NCBI GenBank assembly: GCA_000974665.1
Contig: BBSY01000004.1
Location: 1-64,000, forward strand
From: an alpha proteobacterium U9-1i
GTDB lineage: Bacteria > Pseudomonadota > Alphaproteobacteria > Caulobacterales > Aquidulcibacteraceae
Length of the DNA: 64,000 nucleotides
Direction: 5' to 3'
Shown: in pieces, positions 58,114 to 64,000 of the stretch
Position numbering within the stretch: the first letter of the stretch is position 1
Layout: each line of letters begins with the position of its first letter
Notes under the pieces: generated by a model
The model's input: only the letters and a program-made list of their open reading frames with translations
Told to the model about the DNA's origin: nothing
The model's database searches: none
Made by a program: the position numbers and the translations under genes

Positions 58114-58458
58114 ATGCCATCGCCAATGCCATCAATCGTGAAGTCATTCCTGGGCTTTGACCATCTGATCGGCCCCGGCCTCGTCAAGCTCGTCTATTAT
58201 TTCGCTGGCGCGATCATCTTGATCATGGTCGGCGCGGGCATGGTGGTGGGCCTTTTCGCCATCGCCGGCGGCAATTTCGGCCAAGGCCTCGTGCAGATCA
58301 TCGCCGCGCCCGTCGTCGGCCTCGTCGCACTCGTCTATTGGCGCTTCATCTGCGAACTCTTCATGCTCGCGTTCCTGGCCTACGAGCGCCTAGGCGACGT
58401 CCGCCGCCTGATGGCCAACGCGACAGGACAACCCGACCCAGATCATCCGGAGTTTTGA
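58114..58458 (+). CDS. DUF4282 family membrane protein
   Basis: A 114-residue protein with two transmembrane helices (VKLVYYFAGAIILIMVGAGM and IAAPVVGLVALVYWRFICEL) and the family-typical FLGFDHLIGPGLVKLVYYF and LFMLAFLAYERL. The ATG at 58114 is preceded by GGGAGACGCGG. It lies 26 bp after the SDR gene. Function unknown. Confidence 0.82.
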   Translation: MPSPMPSIVKSFLGFDHLIGPGLVKLVYYFAGAIILIMVGAGMVVGLFAIAGGNFGQGLVQIIAAPVVGLVALVYWRFICELFMLAFLAYERLGDVRRLMANATGQPDPDHPEF

Positions 58459-58482
58459 GCCCGACCCATGTGATCAAACGTC

Positions 58483-58806
58483 ATGCGTGTTGACGACAGC
58501 CGCATCACCGCGACCTACATGCTCGCAAACCGCAAGCACGGCACACTTTACCTTGGCTCGGCGCTCGACCTAATCGCACGTGTCAGCGAACACAAACAGG
58601 GCGCAGGCTCCGCCTTCACCGCGAAATATGAGGTCACGCGCCTTGTCTGGTTTGAACAATTCTTGCTCGTCGCCGAAGCGCGCGAACGCGAATACGCGAT
58701 GAAGAAATGGCGTCGCGATTGGAAAACCAATCTCATCGAGCACGACAATCCAAACTGGGACGATCTCTTCCCGGTGCTCACAGGCGCCGAACTGATCAAA
58801 CGCTAA
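58483..58806 (+). CDS. GIY-YIG nuclease-domain protein (UPF0213/YhbQ type)
   Basis: A 107-residue single-domain GIY-YIG protein. TYMLANRKHGTLYLGSALDL holds the GIY (here YML) and YIG (LYLG) strands, followed by RVSEHKQGAGSAFTAKYEVT with the Arg/His region and a C-terminal helix AREREYAMKKWRRDWKTNLI. It stands alone, followed by a large inverted repeat. Role in DNA processing is inferred from family only. Confidence 0.85.
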   Translation: MRVDDSRITATYMLANRKHGTLYLGSALDLIARVSEHKQGAGSAFTAKYEVTRLVWFEQFLLVAEAREREYAMKKWRRDWKTNLIEHDNPNWDDLFPVLTGAELIKR

Positions 58807-58810
58807 CTCA

Positions 58811-58942
58811 CCCATCCCCGGATTGGCGCGCAAGCGCCAAGTCCGGGGCCTATAAACGCAGCCATCTGCCCAGATGGCGCATCAAATAGAATCGGCTGCG
58901 TTTATGGGCCCCGGAACGCGCTCCTGCGCGTCCGGGGATGGG
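58811..58942. repeat. 132-bp inverted-repeat element
   Basis: The outer ends CCCATCCCCGGA and TCCGGGGATGGG are exact complements, and the arms match over nearly 50 bp with a few differences (for example CCTATAAACGCAGCC against GGCTGCGTTTATGGG). The centre carries GCCATCTG-CC-CAGATGGC as a further dyad. It looks like a REP/BIME or MITE-type element, distinct from the CTCCCC family. Confidence 0.8.
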
Positions 58943-59066
58943 TGGAGAGAGCGGGGATACGCAGCGCTCTATCCCCGCCCAAACCACACGTCACGCCTTA
59001 CGCCGCAAGCGCTACGCCAAAAACAATCCGACCGATCCCGCGCGCGCTTACACTCGGGCGCTCAAC

Positions 59067-59573
59067 ATGAAACGGCCCATCGCCCCACCGCTCACACACC
59101 ACCGCCTCGCCCGGCTCAGCGTCTGGGCGGGGCTTTGGCTTGTGTGGGCGGGCGCGTTTCTCGCGGGGCTCCGCTGCGGCTTTCGTAAATCGCGCACGCT
59201 CGACGCGCCACGCCATCACATCGCGCAAATGACGCGCTTCGTGATCGTGCTGATGATGATGCGCGCGACGCCGCTGGTGAAACACATCCAACGCCGCCCG
59301 CTCGCCTATGGCCACAACGCCTATCGCACCGACGGCCGCTGGCGCGCCGATGTCGGCGTCGCGCTGCGCAAAAAATTCCGCGCGCCCACCTTGCTCGGCC
59401 GCATCGCCAAACTCAGCGACGCCTTGCGTCATCCGGAAAAATATCTGCGCGCCATCGCCCAGCGCATCACCAACAACCTCACGCGCCGCGTGCGTTTGTA
59501 TGCGCTCACGTTTGTCGTCGCAGCGATGAGCGCCCCGCGCGCGCAGACGCCGCTTCTGCTCGACACGTCATAA
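59067..59573 (+). CDS. Uncharacterised basic membrane-associated protein
   Basis: A 168-residue, Arg/His-rich protein with one hydrophobic helix near residue 18-36 (LSVWAGLWLVWAGAFLAGLR). The rest is basic (HIQRRPLAYGHNAYRTDGRW, RITNNLTRRVRLYALTF) and has no family I recognise. The ATG at 59067 was chosen because the upstream open frame runs through the inverted repeat. Coding status is moderate: it has no clear ribosome site. Confidence 0.45.
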   Translation: MKRPIAPPLTHHRLARLSVWAGLWLVWAGAFLAGLRCGFRKSRTLDAPRHHIAQMTRFVIVLMMMRATPLVKHIQRRPLAYGHNAYRTDGRWRADVGVALRKKFRAPTLLGRIAKLSDALRHPEKYLRAIAQRITNNLTRRVRLYALTFVVAAMSAPRAQTPLLLDTS

Positions 59574-59588
59574 ACTAAAGCGCCCCCG

Positions 59589-59737
59589 CTCCTCCTCGAT
59601 GGAGGAGCTGTCGCGCGGCACGCGCGACTGAGGAGGTGCGCGCGCGACGATGACGACGAGCCTCATGTGGCTCATCTCGAAACGTCTGCGGGCCTCACCC
59701 TCCCCGCGCTCCGCGCGGCCCCCCCATCGAGGGAGGG
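59589..59737. repeat. Intergenic repeat element before the thioesterase gene
   Basis: It begins CTCCTCCTCGATGGAGGAG (the same 19 bases as the element at 25839) and ends in CCCCATCGAGGGAGGG. The shared interior with 25839-25982 includes a CATGTGGCTCATC/CATGAGGCTCATC segment and GGGCCTCACCCTCCCCGCGC. Confidence 0.75.
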
Positions 59738-59799
59738 CGGAAAGCTCAACTCTCTCAAACGCCGCGCCGAGCCCCGCTCCGCGCGGGCGCCGGCGCAGG

Positions 59800-60195
59800 T
59801 CACACAAACCGTTCCACAATATCCATCGGCACACGCTTCACGCGCCGCGTCGCCGCGTCGAGCAGGCACCAGTTCGACCGAATCTTCGCACTCGCCTTCG
59901 CATCGCCGATCTTGCCGATCTCCACGTGCCGCGCCCAAAGCGCGCCCTGCGGCTGCGGATCGACCCAGGTCCGCGCCTCGGCCTCATCGCCCAGCAGCAA
60001 AGGCGCGCGATAATCGATCTCGTGGCGCGCCACTACCCATACGAAGCTCGACACCATTTCGGCGCTGCCGCGCGTACTCCAATGGGCGATGGCGATCTCC
60101 TGCGCCCAGCGCAGATAGACGACATTGTTCACATGGCCGAGTTCGTCGATGTCGGCCGGATCGATGACGATGCGCTGCGTGAAAATCTCAGCCAT
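59800..60195 (-). CDS. Acyl-CoA thioesterase (hot-dog fold, 4HBT type)
   Basis: A 131-residue hot-dog thioesterase with the catalytic Asp region DPADIDELGHVNNVVYLRW near residue 12-30 and RHEIDYRAPLLLGDEAEART near 57. The HVNN..Y pattern is that of the 4-hydroxybenzoyl-CoA/YbgC thioesterase group. It precedes the Hpt gene in the opposite order on the minus strand (7 bp gap). Substrate unknown. Confidence 0.87.
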   Translation of the reverse strand: MAEIFTQRIVIDPADIDELGHVNNVVYLRWAQEIAIAHWSTRGSAEMVSSFVWVVARHEIDYRAPLLLGDEAEARTWVDPQPQGALWARHVEIGKIGDAKASAKIRSNWCLLDAATRRVKRVPMDIVERFV

Positions 60196-60202
60196 GCGCC
60201 GA

Positions 60203-60547
60203 CTATCGGGCAGCGGCGCCCCGGGTCAACGCGGCCAATTCGTCGTCATAGGCGCGCACTGCTGTCAGCGCTTCGTCGAGCGCCGCCCGCAACAGGCCGG
60301 TGGCCGCTTCCGCGTCATCGTTGGCGAGCGCTTCAACGGCCTCGCAAACTTCGGCCAAAGCCGCCAAGCCAATGCCGCGCGCTGATCCCTTGAGCGTGTG
60401 GGCCGCATCGCGCCAGTTTTCACCGGGGACCAAGAGCGCCATCCACCCGTCCACTTGGGCGCGGAACAGGTCCAGGATCTCCCGCTGCAACGGAAGATCG
60501 CCGCCGGTCATATGGCTGAAATGGGCGCGGTCCAGGGGCGCTTGCAT
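60203..60547 (-). CDS. Histidine phosphotransfer (Hpt) domain protein
   Basis: A 114-residue, all-helical single-domain Hpt. The phosphoaccepting His is in DAAHTLKGSARGIGLAALAE near residue 47, with the typical HxLKG.A..iG pattern. Such proteins relay phosphate between a receiver and another receiver. Partner kinase or regulator is not in this window. It is 7 bp upstream of the thioesterase gene, probably co-transcribed. Confidence 0.9.
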   Translation of the reverse strand: MQAPLDRAHFSHMTGGDLPLQREILDLFRAQVDGWMALLVPGENWRDAAHTLKGSARGIGLAALAEVCEAVEALANDDAEAATGLLRAALDEALTAVRAYDDELAALTRGAAAR

Positions 60548-60592
60548 GGGCTAAAAGTGCCGCAACAGCCTTAAGGCCCGGTTGAGCCCGCG

Positions 60593-61279
60593 TTAAAAAA
60601 CCGGCGGATTGTGCAACGCGACGATCAGCCCGAAAGCGGCCAGGCCAGCCGCCAGCCGCCAGCCGATCTCGCCCAACGCCAGCCGGTTGCGCCCCTGCAG
60701 GATCGCCGCGAACGGCACGTTGGAGGTTGCTGCTGCGAACCGCGCCCAGCCTTCAGGGTCGCGCGCCTGGCCCTTCCGGTCGATGGAGCGGCTGCCGTAA
60801 AGGGCCATGAACCCCAGCGCGCCGAACAAGCTCAGCGCAAAGCGCTCCCCGTTCACCAGCAAATGCGCCGCCGCCCAAAACGCCACGCCCCAAAGGAACG
60901 GGTGCCGCGTGATCCGCAGCACCCCCCGCGCCGGCTCGGCCTGGGCCAAGCTCTTGGCCTCAAAGCCGGCGTAAGTCGGCCCCGGCGTCAGCACCCCGGT
61001 GACCACGAACATCGTGGCGATGAACCCAAGCGCCAGCGCCGGCCACCGCAGCCACTCCGCCGGCCGCCACAACGGCGCGTTCAGCTGGTCAAACGGATCG
61101 GCCCGCATCTGGCCGAAGCCGTAGATGATGGCCGCCAAAAGCCCCAGCGAAAGCAACGAAAAGAGCGCCCGATAGAGCCCCTCGCCCAACCGCGCGAGCA
61201 GCAGCGTCCGCAATCCGGTCGCCGAAACGCCGATGTGCAGAACCACGAACCCAGCCAGCGCCCATGCAAATGTATTCAT
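60593..61279 (-). CDS. NnrU family membrane protein
   Basis: A 228-residue polytopic protein with six or so TM helices (FAWALAGFVVLHIGVSATGL, YRALFSLLSLGLLAAIIYGF, WPALALGFIATMFVVTGVL) and the conserved VLRITRHPFLWGVAFWAAAH near residue 120. That histidine motif and the overall plan match NnrU/isoprenylcysteine-methyltransferase-like proteins. NnrU was named in denitrification clusters, but no such genes are here. Function uncertain. Confidence 0.85.
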   Translation of the reverse strand: MNTFAWALAGFVVLHIGVSATGLRTLLLARLGEGLYRALFSLLSLGLLAAIIYGFGQMRADPFDQLNAPLWRPAEWLRWPALALGFIATMFVVTGVLTPGPTYAGFEAKSLAQAEPARGVLRITRHPFLWGVAFWAAAHLLVNGERFALSLFGALGFMALYGSRSIDRKGQARDPEGWARFAAATSNVPFAAILQGRNRLALGEIGWRLAAGLAAFGLIVALHNPPVF

Positions 61280-61371
61280 GCCGCCCCGCTACCAGTCCCG
61301 GGCTTTGCCCGCCAGCCCGCTTTACGCGGCCTTCCAATCACCCTATACGCCATCGCTTCCGCGAATCTTAT

Positions 61372-61447
<76 letters not shown>

Positions 61448-61461
61448 AGATCGCGTCGATG

Positions 61462-62109
61462 CTATAAGCCCGCCAGGAATTCGGCGCGGATTGAATAATA
61501 TTCATCGGTTGGCGCGCGGCCGCTTTGGAAGGTGGACGCAAGCGTCGCTGCGGGAATGGCGGCGCTGGAGAAGTCCGAGAAGCCGCGCCGGCGAATGATT
61601 TTCCAGACACCATCGCGGCGTTCATGCAGGTCGATATAGCGGCCCTCCATGAACACATCTTCTTCGTTCTGCGTCTCGCCCACATTGCGGCGGTGGTGCG
61701 CCATATAATAGCACTCGCTGAACGCACGATCGCCGCGCACTTCGACAGAGACGTTGGAGATGTGGTGGGCGGCAATCTTCAGCCGCGAAATAATGCCGAA
61801 CGCAAAGCCAATGAATTGCGTCGACGTCCCGTCGAAGCGGCCGTGCTTGTGCGTTGATTCCGGCCAGAAGCAATTGCGCATCATCGCTTCGTCGGCCCGG
61901 TCACAGGCGCGCGCGTAGTTAAACAGCGTCTCATTCACTGCGAAGCGCGCTTCGGCGCGATCCAGACGTTCCGCCAAGCTCGCCATCATTTGCCCATGCT
62001 CAGCATGCCCCCCGCCAGCGGGCTGCGCATCAGCGGTGGCGCAAGCAGCGACTCCCACGGGGGCAGCGAACATCGCAAGGAGCGCGCGGCGGCGATCGGT
62101 GTTTTCCAT
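61462..62109 (-). CDS. SnoaL-like/NTF2-fold protein with RR-type signal
   Basis: A 215-residue protein whose first residues MENTDRRRALLAMFAAPVGV then AAC form a Tat-like (RRR) or lipoprotein signal. The rest is an NTF2-fold/SnoaL-like domain (DRAEARFAVNETLFNYARAC, DRADEAMMRNCFWPESTHKH, FMEGRYIDLHERRDGVWKII). This fold occurs in bile-acid dehydratases, polyketide cyclases and ring-hydroxylating dioxygenase small subunits. GGGGAG precedes the ATG. It is the last gene of a likely run with the LLM flavoenzyme and CoA transferase. Confidence 0.85.
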   Translation of the reverse strand: MENTDRRRALLAMFAAPVGVAACATADAQPAGGGHAEHGQMMASLAERLDRAEARFAVNETLFNYARACDRADEAMMRNCFWPESTHKHGRFDGTSTQFIGFAFGIISRLKIAAHHISNVSVEVRGDRAFSECYYMAHHRRNVGETQNEEDVFMEGRYIDLHERRDGVWKIIRRRGFSDFSSAAIPAATLASTFQSGRAPTDEYYSIRAEFLAGL

Positions 62110-62134
62110 GGAACTCCCCTTTGTGTTTTATGGA

Positions 62135-63136
62135 TCAGCGTTTGCCGGACACCAGGCCGGCGGAAACCAGTTCGGGCAACACCGCCTTTTCAAACAGCCG
62201 CAAGCTCTTCCACGACAATTCCGGATCAAGCCCGCCCAGCAAAGCGTGGAACGTCACTTGCGATTCTGGCCCGAGACTTTTGATATAGGTCACCGCTTCC
62301 TCCGGCCGCAGCACTTTGAGAATTGGCAGCTTGCGCAATTCCTCAAGCGTCGGCGCCGATTGATACGTCGTCGAGCCGACGCCGCGCTCCTTCGCCCATT
62401 CCGCGTAAGTGGTGGTCGCGAAGCTGATATGAGGCGCGAGCAACGGCCAATCGCGGTCGGGATCGTCGGTCACGTAGAAGAAGTTCGCGGCGGATTTGAG
62501 CAGTGGCTCCGGCTCGGGGAAGCCAGCCTTGGCGCGCTCTTCCTTGTAGATGTCGAACAGCGCCGGGTGGCCCGGAAAATATTGGTACCCCTGCTTGCCG
62601 GCGCGGATGGCGGATTTATCCGTCGATCCGCCCATGTAGATCTTCGGCCCACCCGGACGCACCGGCCTTGGCGTGACCCGCACGGTTCGGCCTTGATACT
62701 CGAACGGCTCGCCGGTCCACGCCTTCTTCAGAACGTCGAGCGTCTCATTCATGATGCCAAGGCGTTTGGTGATGTCGCGCCCGAACATTTCGAACTCGTG
62801 CGGGCGATAGCCCATGCCCGCCGTGAGCCGCACGCGGCCGTTGGAGAGATTGTCGAGGATCGAAAGATCTTCCGCCAAGCGCAACGGATCGTGCAGCGTG
62901 ATTACGAGCGCGGAGAAATGCGCTTCAATGCCTTTGGTCGCGCCTAAAATGGCGCTGCCAAAGATCATCGGCGAAGGACAATACCCGTCCTCGGCGCCGT
63001 GATGCTCGGCGATGTAGACTTGCGTGAAGCCAAGCTTATCGGCCCATACAGCTTGATCGATCGCCGCGCGGTAGAGCGCAGGCTGCGAGGCGCCAAACGG
63101 CGGGCTGTTCATGTCGTAGCGAAGGTTCAGTTCCAC
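62135..63136 (-). CDS. LLM-class flavin-dependent oxidoreductase
   Basis: A 333-residue bacterial luciferase-like monooxygenase. The GTG at 63134-63136 is chosen because GGGAG lies at good spacing and the protein then opens VELNLRYDMNSPPFGASQPA. Family parts are WADKLGFTQVYIAEHHGAED near residue 30-50, LIDNLSNGRVRL-like ILDNLSNGRVRLTAGMGYRP near 105, and GPKIYMGGSTDKSAIRAGKQ near 180. Substrate unknown. It lies between the SnoaL-like and CoA-transferase genes on the same strand, suggesting a joint catabolic role. Confidence 0.9.
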   Translation of the reverse strand: MELNLRYDMNSPPFGASQPALYRAAIDQAVWADKLGFTQVYIAEHHGAEDGYCPSPMIFGSAILGATKGIEAHFSALVITLHDPLRLAEDLSILDNLSNGRVRLTAGMGYRPHEFEMFGRDITKRLGIMNETLDVLKKAWTGEPFEYQGRTVRVTPRPVRPGGPKIYMGGSTDKSAIRAGKQGYQYFPGHPALFDIYKEERAKAGFPEPEPLLKSAANFFYVTDDPDRDWPLLAPHISFATTTYAEWAKERGVGSTTYQSAPTLEELRKLPILKVLRPEEAVTYIKSLGPESQVTFHALLGGLDPELSWKSLRLFEKAVLPELVSAGLVSGKR

Positions 63137-63146
63137 AATTGGCTCC

Positions 63147-64000
63147 CTATTCCGCCGACACGCGTTGACGCGGCTTCTCTGCGGCTTTGTCGAATTGCAC
63201 CGCGACACGGCGGGCGATGTAGTCGTCGATGTCAGCCGCGCTCACCCCGGCTTCGGTGAGAATGGCGCGCGTGTGTTCGCCTAGCCGAGGCGCAGGTCCG
63301 CCAGGCCGGCCAGGCGTGTCGAACAGGCGATTGAACAGGCCGAATTCACGGATATGCCCGTACATTGAGTTGTGATGCTCGAGCACACGATGCGTGTTCA
63401 GCGCCCAATCCTGCCACAACGCTTCTTCGACCCAAGACGTCTCACGCACGATCTCCGCCGGCGCGCCTGCTGCGTCGAGCGCGCCGCGCGCCTCCGCGCT
63501 GGTACGGGTGGCGAAGAACGGAGCGATAATGGCGATCAGCTCAGCATCGGTCTTCGCGCGCGCTTGATGCGAGGAGAAACGCGCATCGGTCACCAAGCCC
63601 GGCTGGCCGATTGCGTTTGCAAGTGCGGTGAAACCTTTATCGTCGCGACAACAAACGCAGACGTAACCGTCCTTCGTCTTGTACATGCGGTCGAGCGCGA
63701 AAAAGCCCATCTGCTCCTTGTCGAGCCGCAGGCCGTAAACGACCTTCTTGTCCTTATCGAGAAAGTGCTCGGCGGTGGTGAAGAGGCTTGAATGCAGCTG
63801 CGGACACTCAAGATAATCTCCCTCCCCGGTTTGCGCGCGCCGCTCGAGCGCCATGAGCACCGCGACCGCGCCGAGGAAGCCGTTGTTGTAATCTTCGTTG
63901 CCGAACACCGAACGCGTTGGTGGATTTCCTTCGCCGGCGCCTTCGTACAAGAGGCCCGTCCAACCGCTTACGAGCGGCGCGAAAGACTTCAGCTTGGATT
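63147..64000 (-). CDS. Family III CoA-transferase (CaiB/BaiF), 5' end beyond the window
   Basis: The frame is open to base 64000, so the N-terminus is missing; about 284 residues are visible. Conserved parts are APLVSGWTGLLYEGAGEGN, NEDYNNGFLGAVAVLMALER, RAQTGEGDYLECPQLHSSL and YKTKDGYVCVCCRDDKGFTA. In CaiB-type enzymes a catalytic Asp lies upstream, outside the window. These enzymes activate acids by swapping CoA. It is first of a minus-strand run with the LLM oxidoreductase (10 bp gap) and the SnoaL-like protein. Confidence 0.92.
   Translation of the reverse strand, partial: SKLKSFAPLVSGWTGLLYEGAGEGNPPTRSVFGNEDYNNGFLGAVAVLMALERRAQTGEGDYLECPQLHSSLFTTAEHFLDKDKKVVYGLRLDKEQMGFFALDRMYKTKDGYVCVCCRDDKGFTALANAIGQPGLVTDARFSSHQARAKTDAELIAIIAPFFATRTSAEARGALDAAGAPAEIVRETSWVEEALWQDWALNTHRVLEHHNSMYGHIREFGLFNRLFDTPGRPGGPAPRLGEHTRAILTEAGVSAADIDDYIARRVAVQFDKAAEKPRQRVSAE

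Noticed and set aside
58938-59066. Longer N-terminus for the hypothetical protein at 59067
   Set aside because: The upstream frame starts at the edge of the 132-bp inverted repeat and adds low-complexity residues before the more likely ATG.

Overview
The window looks like a piece of chromosome from a high-GC, flagellated alphaproteobacterium of the Caulobacter/Hyphomonas type. The evidence is the combination of FlaF, FlbT, FliX, a FlbY-like protein, MotE and a DUF6468 protein, the short alphaproteobacterial DksA, TTAA-N7-TTAA (CtrA-like) boxes and a sigma-54 type promoter next to flagellar genes. No phage, transposase, integrase or CRISPR array was seen.

Layout. 1-4511 (minus): glycine cleavage operon gcvT-gcvH-gcvPA-gcvPB behind a tandem glycine riboswitch. 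GC-rich repeats sit between its last genes, and one lies in frame inside gcvPB, which runs off the left edge. 4.6-16.7 kb: housekeeping genes, namely a TrmN6-like methyltransferase, a polyprenyl diphosphate synthase, a WecA/MraY-like transferase, ispE, two related TPR proteins, ETF-ubiquinone oxidoreductase, a uracil-DNA glycosylase, a lytic transglycosylase and a small GT2 enzyme. 16.7-25.8 kb: first flagellar block. The minus arm is fliL-fliM-DUF6468-motE plus a 1079-residue TPR protein. The plus arm is flgF-flgG-flgA-flgH, with promoter signals between the arms. 26-30.1 kb: an acyl-CoA synthetase, an uncharacterised NC/RG..N protein, a DUF2214 protein and dksA. 30.2-37.5 kb: second flagellar block with fliX, divergent flgI-flgJ-flbY-like and an unknown two-TM protein, then flagellin-like, FlaG-like, flagellin, flaF and flbT on the minus strand. 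38-45 kb: a second NC/RG..N protein, a MoxR/VWA cassette, an AtuA-family protein, a DUF2177 protein and an S1/P1 nuclease. 45.1-53.6 kb: a 2104-residue protein made almost wholly of octapeptide repeats, followed by a TPR-GT41 (O-GlcNAc-transferase/SPINDLY type) glycosyltransferase. 53.6-64 kb: assorted small genes, a tRNA-Lys, a large inverted repeat and the start of a CoA-linked catabolic cluster cut by the right edge.

Most interesting region. The giant gene at 45127-51441 encodes about 260 octads of the form [LFM]-[TSDN]-x-T-Q-[VI]-x-A. Octads that lack the Gln at position 5 (mostly Asn or Asp instead) recur at spacings of 3 or 4 octads, about 3.4 on average (about 27 residues), through nearly the whole length. 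About a quarter of the residues are Thr, and the next gene is a GT41-type protein O-glycosyltransferase. I infer a possible glycosylated, solenoid-like polymer or surface protein and its modifying enzyme. FlmG-like modification of flagellin is the main alternative job for the enzyme. The two genes are separated by a strong terminator, so co-transcription is not implied.
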